From Alphaproteobacteria bacterium (GTDB taxonomy: Bacteria; Pseudomonadota; Alphaproteobacteria; Micavibrionales; Micavibrionaceae), in the NCBI GenBank assembly GCA_023140215.1, contig JAGLMC010000004.1, positions 1 to 42,776 of the forward strand: a DNA stretch of 42,776 nucleotides, read 5' to 3'. Of this stretch, positions 7,885-16,386 are shown one piece after another (position 1 is the first letter of the stretch; each line of letters starts with the position of its first letter). Made by a program: the position numbers and the translations under genes. The notes under the pieces were generated by a model. That model was not told where the DNA came from. It ran no database searches and saw nothing but the letters and a program-made list of their open reading frames with translations.

Positions 7885-9462
7885 TTAAAAGCTCAAACGT
7901 TTTATATTTTGAATTTGAGGCAAGTTTGCGATCGTATCTAATAATTCATCTGATAATGGTTCATCAAGATTAACCAGACATATTGCGTTATCCTCTCCCT
8001 CTTTTTTGCCAAGCCGGAAATCAGAAATATTTTGATTGGCTTTTCCAAGAATTGTTCCAACATGACCAATGAGTCCCGGAGTATCATCATTACGAATAAA
8101 GAGCATATGCTGTGAAATGGCTGCTTCAATCGGCACACTTTCAATATTTACTATACGAGGTTCTTTCCCTGTAAAGAGCGTTCCTGTTACGTTACGAATG
8201 CGGTCTTGCGTTGTTACCTTAACATCAATCATTGAGCGCCAATTAGTAGTTGAGCCGGTGTAGCTTTGTAATATTTCAATTCCACGGCTTTCCGCTACTT
8301 TCATTGCATTTACCATGTTGACGCTGTCAGTTTGTGAGCCAAGAAGATGTGCAATAAGCACAGAGGTTAGTGGATCTGTATTGATTTTTGTAACCGTACC
8401 GGCATAAGAAATTTCAATCTTTTTAATTGCACTTGTTGTGATTTGTCCTGCAAAACCACCTAATTGTTCGGCTAGTTTAAGATACGGTTTTAAACGCGGA
8501 GCTTCTTCCGCAGAAATTGACGGCATATTTAAGGCGTTTGTAATAGCACCATTTATCAGATAATCAGCCATTTGTTCAGCTACTTGAAGCGCAACATTTA
8601 CCTGAGCCTCTGTTGTTGCAGCTCCTAAATGTGGCGTGCATACAACATTTTCATATCCGAATAATGCATTTTCTTTTGCCGGTTCAATCTCGAATACATC
8701 AAGAGCAGCTCCGGCAACTTTACCGGAATCGAGCGCATCTTTAAGATCTGCTTCAATAATAATTCCACCACGAGCACAGTTAATAATCCGCACTCCATCT
8801 TTCATTTTGGCAATGGTGTCTTTATTAATAAGGCCTGCCGTATGCTCATTTTTTGGTACATGAATTGTAATGAAATCAGATTTTTCAAATAATTCTTCCA
8901 ATTCAACTTTTTCAACACCTATTTCAATAGCGCGTTCTTTTGTTAGGAAAGGATCGTAAGCTATGACATGCATTTTTAAACCAATAGCGCGATCAGCTAC
9001 AATAGAACCGATGTTACCGCATCCAATAATACCGAGAGTTTTACTATAAAGCTCTGTGCCCATAAATTTTTTCTTTTCCCATTTTCCAGCATGCGTAGAG
9101 GAGTTGGCTTGTGGGATTTGTCTGGCTAATGCAAACATCATTGCAATGGCGTGTTCTGCTGTTGTAATTGAATTTCCAAAAGGCGTATTCATAACAACTA
9201 TTCCGGCTTCGGTTGCATTTGGAATATCAACATTATCAACGCCGATTCCGGCACGACCAATTACTTTGAGCTTTTTTGCAGCTTTTATCATTTCTGGAGT
9301 TACTGTAGTTGCGCTGCGAATCGCAAGACCATCATACTCACTAATAATTTTAAGTTGTTCTTCGGGGGAAAGTCCGAGCTTGAAATCAACTTCAATGCCT
9401 TTTTTTTCAAAAATTTCAACAGCAAGGGAATCCAGCTTATCGCTGATCAAGACTTTAATCAT
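7885..9462 (-). CDS. serA: D-3-phosphoglycerate dehydrogenase SerA
   Basis: Oxidises 3-phosphoglycerate to 3-phosphohydroxypyruvate with NAD+, the first step of serine synthesis. The 525-residue protein is the long form. It has the split substrate domain, a Rossmann domain with GCGNIG at 147-152, and catalytic R231 (CARGG), E260 and H278 (TPHLGAAT). An intervening ASB domain follows, and then a C-terminal ACT domain from about 453 to 525 that would bind serine for feedback control. AGGAG nine bases before ATG supports the start. serC, its frequent neighbour, is absent. The gene is transcribed toward recR, and the small inverted-repeat element lies between their 3' ends. Confidence 0.96.
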   Translation of the reverse strand: MIKVLISDKLDSLAVEIFEKKGIEVDFKLGLSPEEQLKIISEYDGLAIRSATTVTPEMIKAAKKLKVIGRAGIGVDNVDIPNATEAGIVVMNTPFGNSITTAEHAIAMMFALARQIPQANSSTHAGKWEKKKFMGTELYSKTLGIIGCGNIGSIVADRAIGLKMHVIAYDPFLTKERAIEIGVEKVELEELFEKSDFITIHVPKNEHTAGLINKDTIAKMKDGVRIINCARGGIIIEADLKDALDSGKVAGAALDVFEIEPAKENALFGYENVVCTPHLGAATTEAQVNVALQVAEQMADYLINGAITNALNMPSISAEEAPRLKPYLKLAEQLGGFAGQITTSAIKKIEISYAGTVTKINTDPLTSVLIAHLLGSQTDSVNMVNAMKVAESRGIEILQSYTGSTTNWRSMIDVKVTTQDRIRNVTGTLFTGKEPRIVNIESVPIEAAISQHMLFIRNDDTPGLIGHVGTILGKANQNISDFRLGKKEGEDNAICLVNLDEPLSDELLDTIANLPQIQNIKRLSF

Positions 9463-9575
9463 AATTTTAACTCCTAGTTTTGTCTTGTTTAGGAAAAACA
9501 GGAATCCTTAATATTACTGAATGCTTGTGAAGTAAAGAATAAAATTTCTATATAGTCATTGGAGCCGGTATAAAT

Positions 9576-10061
9576 TTAATCTTCAGCTTTCGGTTGCTTT
9601 TTGTTTGGTTCTACATCAATGGCCTTGGAATTTTTATTGGTATTTTGTGTTGTTTTTATTTCAATTTTCTGTGCAACGGATTCCGGAATTGTTCGAATAA
9701 GCTCAATATGTAGTAATCCATTATCTAGCCCTGCTCCTTGTACTTCCATTCCATCAGCTAGCATAAAAGCGCGTTGAAATTGTCTGGCTGCAATTCCACG
9801 ATGTAGATAAATACGCTGTGTATCTTCTATTTGTTTTCCTCGAATAGTGAGTTGATTTTGCTCAATTTCAACATCAAGCTCATCCATAGAAAAACCTGCA
9901 ACAGCTAGTGTTATTCTAAGTGCATCTTCAGAAAGTTGTTCTATATTGTAAGGAGGATATCCTTCTGCCGTTGCTTTCCGCATTCGGTTAACAGTTTCTT
10001 CAAATTGATCGAAGCCTAAAAATAGTGGATTATCAAATAGTGCCAATCGTCCAGAACTCAT
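9576..10061 (-). CDS. Small heat-shock protein, Hsp20/IbpA type
   Basis: ATP-independent holdase that binds unfolding proteins for later rescue by DnaK/ClpB. The 161-residue protein has the alphaproteobacterial IbpA layout: N-terminal NPLFLGFDQFEETV, GYPPYNIE at the start of the alpha-crystallin domain (about 36-128), and the conserved HRGIAARQFQRAF and GLLHIELIR strands. The tail is Lys/Asn-rich and I see no clear I-x-I motif in it. AAGGAGGAG forms a very strong Shine-Dalgarno before the ATG. A sigma-32-like promoter lies about 155 bases upstream, and a hairpin can mask the Shine-Dalgarno (see separate entries), so heat control at two levels is likely. Confidence 0.93.
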   Translation of the reverse strand: MSSGRLALFDNPLFLGFDQFEETVNRMRKATAEGYPPYNIEQLSEDALRITLAVAGFSMDELDVEIEQNQLTIRGKQIEDTQRIYLHRGIAARQFQRAFMLADGMEVQGAGLDNGLLHIELIRTIPESVAQKIEIKTTQNTNKNSKAIDVEPNKKQPKAED

Positions 10062-10210
10062 AATAACTCCTCCTTATTGAGCAAGATTTAGCGAGTAATA
10101 ACAGTTGTAAAAACAATTATGGCCTGCTTATGCAGCACCATGTCAGAGTCATTTAAGCTTATTTTATGATTTTTTTTGTTACTTGTATAAAAATAAAGCT
10201 GTATGGCTCT
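10062..10210 (-). promoter_or_regulatory. Leader of the Hsp20 gene, ROSE-like RNA thermometer candidate
   Basis: The transcript from the promoter at 10217-10245 would have a leader of about 150 bases. It can form several hairpins: a long A/U-rich one (10156-10200), CTGC-ATAA-GCAG (10124-10135), TTGT/ACAA (10105-10116), and a last one at 10067-10085. In that last hairpin CUUGCUC pairs with GAGGAG of the Shine-Dalgarno around a six-base loop and leaves one G bulged. A UUGCU motif pairing imperfectly with the Shine-Dalgarno in the last of several hairpins is the known design of ROSE thermometers, which control small heat-shock genes in alphaproteobacteria. The pairings were worked out by eye. 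Confidence 0.5.
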
Positions 10211-10216
10211 ATTGTT

Positions 10217-10245
10217 ATATAGTGTTTTGTGTAGATTATATCAAG
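10217..10245 (-). promoter_or_regulatory. Sigma-32-type heat-shock promoter of the Hsp20 gene
   Basis: On the minus strand CTTGAT (10245-10240) is followed after exactly 17 bases by CTATAT (10222-10217). The groES upstream region has CTTGAA-N17-CTATAC, the same elements at the same spacing. CTTG plus a C-rich/TAT -10 fits the alphaproteobacterial RpoH consensus as I know it. Confidence 0.6.
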
Positions 10246-10302
10246 TTATAGTCGATTCTTAACTTTTTGTAATAGGTGTAGACTTTAAGGATAGTTGTGG
10301 AA

Positions 10303-10548
10303 ATGTGTTTGGCAGTACCGGGGAAAATTATAAGTATTGAGGGGGAATCGTTCGAGCGTGTCGGACGTATAGAATTTGGGCAGATTGTGAAGGAAGCTTT
10401 TCTAGCTCTTGTTCCAGAAGCGGAAAAAGGTAATTATATTCTTGTTCATGCTGGAGTTGGAATTAAAATTATCAATGAGGAAGAAGCCATGAAGACATTT
10501 GAATATCTGGATGAGATTGGTGAAATAGAAGAACAATTCAAGAGTTGA
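10303..10548 (+). CDS. hypC: Hydrogenase maturation chaperone HypC
   Basis: Small chaperone that works with HypD to assemble the Fe(CN)2CO group and deliver it to the [NiFe]-hydrogenase large subunit. The product begins MCLAVPGK, the HypC signature. Its Cys2 must be near the N-terminus, which is why ATG 10303 (81 residues) is chosen over the in-frame GTG at 10297. [10 protein letters not shown] matches the conserved second motif. AAGGA lies 11 bases upstream. It is the first gene of hypC-hypD-hypE: the stop is one base from the hypD start, so the genes are almost certainly co-transcribed and translationally coupled. Confidence 0.95.
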   Translation: MCLAVPGKIISIEGESFERVGRIEFGQIVKEAFLALVPEAEKGNYILVHAGVGIKIINEEEAMKTFEYLDEIGEIEEQFKS

Positions 10549-10549
10549 A

Positions 10550-11638
10550 ATGAAATATGTTGATGAATTTCGTGATCCTGATGCTGCGCGGGAATGTGCA
10601 AGGAAGATAGCTGACATAACCACTCAGGAATGGACTATTATGGAGGTTTGCGGTGGGCAAACACATACTATTGTTCGTTTTGGTTTACAGGAAATTTTAC
10701 CGGATAAGATAAATGTTGTACATGGCCCCGGCTGTCCTGTTTGTGTTACACCTTTGGAACAGCTTGATAAAGCAATGGAAATTGCTGCACGTTCCGATGT
10801 TATATTTTGTTCTTTTGGTGATATGTTGCGTGTTCCCGGTTCGGAAGAAGATCTTCGAGGAGTAAAGGCCGGTGGTGGAGATGTGCGGATTGTTTATTCA
10901 CCTCTTGATGCAGTTAAAATCGCAAAAGATAATCCTGATAAACAGGTGGTTTTTTTTGCGGTAGGATTTGAAACAACAGCGCCGGTAAATGCGATGGCGG
11001 TATTTCAGGCTGAACAATATGGCTTGAATAATTTTTTTGTGCTGGTTTCACATGTTCTTGTTCCTCCGGCTATTGAGGCTATTTTATCTTCACCGGAAAA
11101 TAGGGTGCAGGGTTTTCTTGCAGCAGGTCATGTCTGCGCTATAATGGGTTATGAGGAATATTTCCCGCTTGCTGAAAAATATAAAACACCGATAGTTGTT
11201 ACAGGGTTTGAACCTCTTGATATACTTCATGGGGTTTATATGTGTATTAAGCAGCTTGAAGAAGGCAGGTTTGAGGTTGAAAATCAGTATTCCAGAGTTG
11301 TTGATGTTGCAGGAAATCTCGAAGCACAGAATCTTATTCAAAAGATATTTAAGATAGCACCGCGTAAATGGCGCGGTATAGGTGATATTCCTCAAAGTGG
11401 CCTTGTTCTTTCTGATGAATACGAGAGATTTAATGCTGAAACTCGATTTGGTGTGACTCAAACGCAGGTGCAAGAGCCGGAAGAGTGCATTAGCGGACTT
11501 ATTTTGCAAGGGTTGAAAAGGCCAAATGAATGTCCGGCTTTTGGCACAATCTGTACTCCTGAAAAACCATTGGGAGCAACAATGGTTTCCGGAGAGGGTG
11601 CTTGTTCGGCTTATTATAAATATAAAAGGGATGTATAA
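10550..11638 (+). CDS. hypD: Hydrogenase maturation protein HypD
   Basis: [4Fe-4S] scaffold on which CO and cyanide are attached to iron for the [NiFe] site, in complex with HypC and HypE. The 362-residue protein has CGGQTHT with C34, GPGCPVC with C62 and C65, and C-terminal cysteines for the Fe-S cluster ([26 protein letters not shown]). The length is normal for the family. It starts one base after hypC ends and stops two bases before hypE begins. All key cysteines are present, so the protein should be active. Confidence 0.97.
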   Translation: MKYVDEFRDPDAARECARKIADITTQEWTIMEVCGGQTHTIVRFGLQEILPDKINVVHGPGCPVCVTPLEQLDKAMEIAARSDVIFCSFGDMLRVPGSEEDLRGVKAGGGDVRIVYSPLDAVKIAKDNPDKQVVFFAVGFETTAPVNAMAVFQAEQYGLNNFFVLVSHVLVPPAIEAILSSPENRVQGFLAAGHVCAIMGYEEYFPLAEKYKTPIVVTGFEPLDILHGVYMCIKQLEEGRFEVENQYSRVVDVAGNLEAQNLIQKIFKIAPRKWRGIGDIPQSGLVLSDEYERFNAETRFGVTQTQVQEPEECISGLILQGLKRPNECPAFGTICTPEKPLGATMVSGEGACSAYYKYKRDV

Positions 11639-11640
11639 TA

Positions 11641-12693
11641 ATGTCTGGATTTTCCTGTCCTATTCCATTTTCGCTTTCTGATTATCCTCATGTTCTTATG
11701 GCTCATGGAAGTGGTGGCGCTATTATGCAGCGCTTGATTGAAGAGCTTTTTTTGAAGACTTTCAATGATGGACAAGATGTAAATGAAGCTCATGATAGTG
11801 CTGTTTTGGATGTTCCAAAAGAAAGAATTGCAATGTCGAGTGATTCGTTTGTAATTCAGCCCCTTATATTTCCCGGTGGAGATATTGGCTCTCTTTCTGT
11901 TCACGGCACTGTAAATGATCTTGCAATGAGCGGGGCTAGGCCATGTTACCTCAGTTCTTCATTTATTTTGGAAGAGGGGCTTCCAATGGAAGTTCTTGTG
12001 CAAATTGTGCATTCTATGAAAAAAGCGGCTGATGCTGCCGGAGTGAAAATTGTTACCGGTGATACAAAGGTTGTGGAGCGCGGTCATGGTGATGGTATCT
12101 ATATAAATACTACCGGCATAGGATTAGTAAAAGAAGGCGTTAATATCTCTCCGAAGTATGTTCGAGAAGGTGATCTGGTGTTGATTAATGGTGATTTGGG
12201 AAGGCACGGAATGGCCATTATGTCTGTAAGAGAAAGTCTTTCTTTTGAGAGTCCCATAAAAAGTGATAGCACATCTCTTGTGTCGCCTGTCATGGAAATG
12301 ATTGAGGAAAATCTTGATATAAGCTGTATGAGGGATGCTACCCGCGGAGGGTTGGCCGCTGTTTTAAATGAGATTGCTGTTGGCTCAGGTCTTGAGATTC
12401 ACATTGATGAAGCAAAAATTCCAATCAATGAAGCTGTTAGCGGAGCTTGTGAAATTCTTGGATTTGATCCGCTTCATGTTGCTAATGAAGGCCGGTTTGC
12501 TATCTTTATTGCAGAAAAGGATGCCGGTAGAGCGTTGGAAATTTTGTCTAGCTATAAGGAAGATGGGGCAATGCCTTCACAAATTGGAAAAGTAGTAAAT
12601 GGAAAGTCGGGTATGGTTGTTCTTAATACTGCTATAGGTACAAAAAGAATTTTGGATATGCCCGGTGGAGAATTGCTTCCGCGTATATGTTAG
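11641..12693 (+). CDS. hypE: Hydrogenase maturation protein HypE
   Basis: Dehydrates the carbamoylated C-terminal cysteine to a thiocyanate, the source of cyanide ligands for [NiFe] hydrogenase. The 350-residue protein is a PurM-like ATPase with HGSGG near the N-terminus, SSDSFVIQPL, and DATRGGLAAVLNEIA. It ends in the exact PRIC tail, with the cysteine as last residue. HypF, which supplies the carbamoyl group, and HypA/HypB for nickel insertion are not in the window, nor are hydrogenase subunits. They must lie elsewhere if the pathway works. The hypCDE block is tightly packed (gaps of one and two bases). Confidence 0.97.
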   Translation: MSGFSCPIPFSLSDYPHVLMAHGSGGAIMQRLIEELFLKTFNDGQDVNEAHDSAVLDVPKERIAMSSDSFVIQPLIFPGGDIGSLSVHGTVNDLAMSGARPCYLSSSFILEEGLPMEVLVQIVHSMKKAADAAGVKIVTGDTKVVERGHGDGIYINTTGIGLVKEGVNISPKYVREGDLVLINGDLGRHGMAIMSVRESLSFESPIKSDSTSLVSPVMEMIEENLDISCMRDATRGGLAAVLNEIAVGSGLEIHIDEAKIPINEAVSGACEILGFDPLHVANEGRFAIFIAEKDAGRALEILSSYKEDGAMPSQIGKVVNGKSGMVVLNTAIGTKRILDMPGGELLPRIC

Positions 12694-12724
12694 TTATTAT
12701 TGTTATTTGGAGAAATTAGAGATT

Positions 12725-14086
12725 ATGAAACGTAAATATTTTGGAACAGATGGAATACGTGGGCGCGCTAATAGATTTCCGATGACTGCGGAGGTAGCGT
12801 TAAAAGTTGCAATGGCAACGGCAAGTGTTTTGCGTTCCGGTCGTGATGGTGCATATACAAATCGAGTTGTGATTGGCAAGGATACACGGCTTTCCGGTTA
12901 TATGCTGGAGGAAGCTATGTGCGCAGGGTTTGTTTCTATGGGCATGAATGCTTTGCTGACAGGGCCTATTCCAACTCCTGCTATAGCTATGTTAACTCGT
13001 CGTTTACGTGCTGATGTTGGAGTGATGATTTCCGCCTCCCATAATTCTTTTCAGGATAATGGTATTAAATTGTTTGGTGCTGACGGGTTTAAGCTCGTTG
13101 ATGATATTGAACTAAAAATAGAAGTAAAGCTTGAGGGTGATCCGGATGTTGAATTGGCTGCTCCTGAAGAGCTTGGTAAGGCAAAACGCATTGATGATGC
13201 ACTTGGGCGGTATGGTGAGTATATAAAAGGTATTATGCCGCGTGGACAGAGCCTTGAAGGGTTGAAGGTTGTTGTAGATTGTGCTCATGGCGCTGCGTAT
13301 AAGATTGCTCCTCAGGTTTTATGGGAGTTGGAGGCTGAAGTTATCTCTATTGGTGTTGAGCCAAATGGCAGGAATATCAATGACGGTTATGGTGCGATGG
13401 CTACTGAAAACCTTGAAAAAGCTGTTTTAGAGCATGGTGCTGATATTGGTCTTGCTCTTGATGGTGATGCTGACAGGCTTATTGTTGTTGATGAAAAAGG
13501 ACAGAAAGTTGATGGAGATCAACTTATGGCAGCGTTGGTGCTGTCTATGAAAAGTGATAAAACTCTAGAGAAAAATACATTGGTTTCAACTGTTATGTCA
13601 AACTTGGGTTTGGAAAGATTTTTGCAAACTCATGGATTAAATCTTGTGAGGACTCAAGTCGGGGATCGTTATGTGGTCGAGACTATGCGCTCTGAAGGAT
13701 ATAATATTGGAGGGGAGCAATCCGGTCATATTGTGTTGTCTGATTATAGTACAACCGGTGACGGGTTGTTGGCTGCGTTGCAGGTGCTTTCTTTGCTAAA
13801 GCGTTCAGGACAGCCTGCAAGCAAGGCTTTGAGTTTGTTTACACCTTTTCCGCAGGTATTGCGTAATGTGAAATATAAGCAAGGTTTTCCTTTGGATGAT
13901 ATACAGGTGCAGGATGTTATTAAAAAAGCGCAAAAGATGCTGTCTAATGACGGGAGAGTGCTTGTTCGCGCATCAGGCACTGAGCCGGTTATTCGTGTAA
14001 TGGTAGAAGGCTGCGATCAGGACATTGTTGAAAATTTAGTGAGTGAATTGTGTGAAATCATTGAAAAAGTAGCTTATTCAGCTTAG
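12725..14086 (+). CDS. glmM: Phosphoglucosamine mutase GlmM
   Basis: Interconverts glucosamine-6-phosphate and glucosamine-1-phosphate on the route to UDP-GlcNAc for peptidoglycan and LPS. From ATG 12725 the protein has 453 residues and begins KYFGTDGIRGRAN, the family N-terminus. The phosphoserine loop is ISASHN with S105, the metal loop is DGDADR, and the C-terminal phosphate-binding segment is RASGTEPVIRVM. A longer frame opening inside hypE adds 20 residues that do not belong. Only 31 bases separate it from hypE, so it may be read from the hyp transcript. Here glmM is not next to folP/ftsH. Confidence 0.96.
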   Translation: MKRKYFGTDGIRGRANRFPMTAEVALKVAMATASVLRSGRDGAYTNRVVIGKDTRLSGYMLEEAMCAGFVSMGMNALLTGPIPTPAIAMLTRRLRADVGVMISASHNSFQDNGIKLFGADGFKLVDDIELKIEVKLEGDPDVELAAPEELGKAKRIDDALGRYGEYIKGIMPRGQSLEGLKVVVDCAHGAAYKIAPQVLWELEAEVISIGVEPNGRNINDGYGAMATENLEKAVLEHGADIGLALDGDADRLIVVDEKGQKVDGDQLMAALVLSMKSDKTLEKNTLVSTVMSNLGLERFLQTHGLNLVRTQVGDRYVVETMRSEGYNIGGEQSGHIVLSDYSTTGDGLLAALQVLSLLKRSGQPASKALSLFTPFPQVLRNVKYKQGFPLDDIQVQDVIKKAQKMLSNDGRVLVRASGTEPVIRVMVEGCDQDIVENLVSELCEIIEKVAYSA

Positions 14087-14115
14087 TCTGTTTTTGTGGT
14101 TTTAAAGGAGTGTTT

Positions 14116-14928
14116 ATGGTTTATCAGGTTCTTTGTATAGGTCATTCTGATTCATGTGCCGGTACTGGTATTCAGGCTGATATTAAGACGGTTCAGGCTT
14201 TTGGTGGTTATGCATCAACTATCGTTACGGCTGTTTCCGTGCAAAATACTCAAGAGGTTTATGCAATACACATTATTCCTCCTATGATGGTGTACGATCA
14301 GATTCATAAGGTTATGGATGATCTTAAGCCTAAAGTAATCAAGGTTGGCATGCTTGGTAATGAAGATATAATTAATATGCTTGGTGATATGCTTGATGAA
14401 GAAGATAAGGACTATAACAGCATTAAGATGATTATTGATCCTGTTATGGTGAATCATTTGGGAGTGAGTATGCTTGATAAGGATGCTCGTGATGCATTAA
14501 AGCGGCGTTTGCTTATTCATTCTGATGTTTTAACACCTAATATTGATGAGGCTATTGAACTGTCAGGGATAAAAATTCGGGATGTTGACGATATGTGTCA
14601 TGTTGCTGAGGTTCTTAGAACTTTGGGAGTAAGATCAGTTATTCTCAAGGGTGGAGCGTTGGGTGCTGATAATGTTTATGATGTTGTTTGTGATGATGAC
14701 GGTACGAAAGTTTATCAGTATGAAAGGCTTGACACACGTGCAACACATGGTTCCGGTACGACTTTGTCTGCCGGTATTGCTGTTAATATGGCGCAAGGGC
14801 TGAATGTTCGTGATTCTTTTGTACGGGCGCGTGCTTTTGTTAGTAAGGCTATGATGGCGGCTGAACCTATAGGTTCGGGGTTTGGCCCTCTGAATCATAC
14901 AGTTAAGCCGGATGATTCTTTGGAATAA
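14116..14928 (+). CDS. thiD: Hydroxymethylpyrimidine/phosphomethylpyrimidine kinase-like protein (ThiD family)
   Basis: Ribokinase-fold kinase of the ThiD/PdxK group. ThiD phosphorylates HMP and HMP-phosphate for thiamine synthesis. Family signatures are GHSDSCAGTGIQADIKT near the N-terminus (usual form SDSxGGAGIQAD), VKVGML-like KVGML, DPVMV, LTPN, and THGSGTTLSAG. The last motif normally reads THGxGCTLSA; here the catalytic cysteine position is threonine (T215, codon 14758-14760). The protein may still act as a kinase, or may prefer another pyrimidine or pyridoxal substrate. ATG 14116, five bases after AAAGGAG, is the chosen start (270 residues); GTG 14110 overlaps that Shine-Dalgarno. No other thi genes are nearby. 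It sits between glmM and purA. Confidence 0.8.
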   Translation: MVYQVLCIGHSDSCAGTGIQADIKTVQAFGGYASTIVTAVSVQNTQEVYAIHIIPPMMVYDQIHKVMDDLKPKVIKVGMLGNEDIINMLGDMLDEEDKDYNSIKMIIDPVMVNHLGVSMLDKDARDALKRRLLIHSDVLTPNIDEAIELSGIKIRDVDDMCHVAEVLRTLGVRSVILKGGALGADNVYDVVCDDDGTKVYQYERLDTRATHGSGTTLSAGIAVNMAQGLNVRDSFVRARAFVSKAMMAAEPIGSGFGPLNHTVKPDDSLE

Positions 14929-14992
14929 GAGATAATATATGTATAAATATGAAAATGGACGTGTTCAAAAAATAAACCGGAAGGATAAATAG

Positions 14993-16285
14993 ATGGCAAA
15001 TGTAGCTGTTATTGGCGCTCAATGGGGCGATGAAGGAAAAGGAAAAATTGTTGATTGGCTTTCAAGTAGGGCTGATGTTGTTGTGCGTTTTCAAGGCGGT
15101 CATAATGCCGGTCATACGTTGGTTGTTGATGGTGTGACATATAAGTTGCATTTGTTGCCTTCCGGTATTGTGCGTAAGAGTAAGGTTTCTGTTATCGGTA
15201 ATGGAGTTGTTGTTGATCCTTGGGCTTTACTTGCGGAAATTAAATCAATTCGCAATCAGGGTGTTGAAGTGACTCCGGAGAAATTGGTTCTGGCAGAAAA
15301 CGCACCGCTTATTTTGCCTATTCATAGCATTCTTGATGAGGCGATGGAGCGTGTTCGCGGTAATGATGCTATCGGTACAACAAAACGCGGTATTGGGCCG
15401 GCATACGAGGATAAGGTTGCAAGGCGCGGTATTCGTGTTTGTGATCTGGAAGAGCCTGATATGCTAAAGGAAAAACTTGAAGCTTTACTTACGCATCATA
15501 ATGCGTTGCTTAGAGGGCTTGGTGAAAAAGAAGTTAGTTGTGATGATATTTTTAATGCTCTTATGGAGATTAAAGATGAGTTGTTATCTTATAAGGGGAT
15601 TGTCTGGCGTGTGCTTGATGAGGCTCGTAAGAGTGGGAAGAAAATTTTGTTTGAGGGTGCTCAAGGAATGATGCTTGATGTCGATCACGGCACGTATCCT
15701 TTTGTAACATCTTCAAATATGCATCCAGCGCAGGCTGCGGTTGGCTCCGGTATTGGTCTGGATGCGGTTAATTACATTTTAGGAATTGCAAAAGCATATA
15801 CCACCAGAGTTGGTGAAGGGCCTTTTCCAACAGAGCTTGATGATGAAGTTGGGCAATATTTGGGTGAGAAAGGGCATGAGTTTGGCACAACAACCGGACG
15901 AAAGCGCCGTTGTGGTTGGTTTGATGCAGTGAGTGTGCGTCAGGCTGTTATTGTCGGTGGCATTACCGGCATTGCTCTTACAAAGATTGATGTTCTTGAT
16001 GGTCTGGATGAGCTGAAGATATGTGTTGGTTATGAGCTTGATGGAAAGCAAATTGATTATTTTCCTTCTTCACAGGTGAAGCAAGCGCGTGTGAAGCCGG
16101 TATATGAAACTATGGAAGGCTGGAAAGAAAGTACATGCGGTGCTAGGAGCTGGGGAGAATTACCGGCTGCTGCTGTTAAGTACGTAAAGCATCTTGAGGA
16201 ATTGATTGGAGCACCTGTTACTTTACTTTCAACCAGTCCGGAGCGTGATGATACTATACTTATGCATGACCCGTTTCTTGGATAG
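14993..16285 (+). CDS. purA: Adenylosuccinate synthetase PurA
   Basis: Joins IMP and aspartate using GTP, the first committed step to AMP. The 430-residue protein starts [18 protein letters not shown], with the phosphate loop at 7-17. It carries the family motifs [36 protein letters not shown] and the guanine-specifying TKIDVLDGL. The length is that of a complete enzyme. AAGGAT seven bases before the ATG supports the start. It is 64 bases after thiD in the same direction. No obvious terminator follows, although a 6-bp stem (CATACA/TGTATG) lies at about 16310-16331. Confidence 0.97.
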   Translation: MANVAVIGAQWGDEGKGKIVDWLSSRADVVVRFQGGHNAGHTLVVDGVTYKLHLLPSGIVRKSKVSVIGNGVVVDPWALLAEIKSIRNQGVEVTPEKLVLAENAPLILPIHSILDEAMERVRGNDAIGTTKRGIGPAYEDKVARRGIRVCDLEEPDMLKEKLEALLTHHNALLRGLGEKEVSCDDIFNALMEIKDELLSYKGIVWRVLDEARKSGKKILFEGAQGMMLDVDHGTYPFVTSSNMHPAQAAVGSGIGLDAVNYILGIAKAYTTRVGEGPFPTELDDEVGQYLGEKGHEFGTTTGRKRRCGWFDAVSVRQAVIVGGITGIALTKIDVLDGLDELKICVGYELDGKQIDYFPSSQVKQARVKPVYETMEGWKESTCGARSWGELPAAAVKYVKHLEELIGAPVTLLSTSPERDDTILMHDPFLG

Positions 16286-16386
16286 TTGTTTTACTTTTTT
16301 ATAAATCACGCATACAATCAGACGATGTATGTTGCTGTATCTGGGTTTTATTTTTCAGCTTGTTTGAGTTTTTAAGGTTTTTCCTG

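Noticed and set aside
10204-10219. Sigma-54 promoter candidate upstream of hypC (TGGCTCTATTGTTAT)
   Set aside because: The -12 GC is absent, and the site overlaps the better-supported heat-shock promoter on the other strand.
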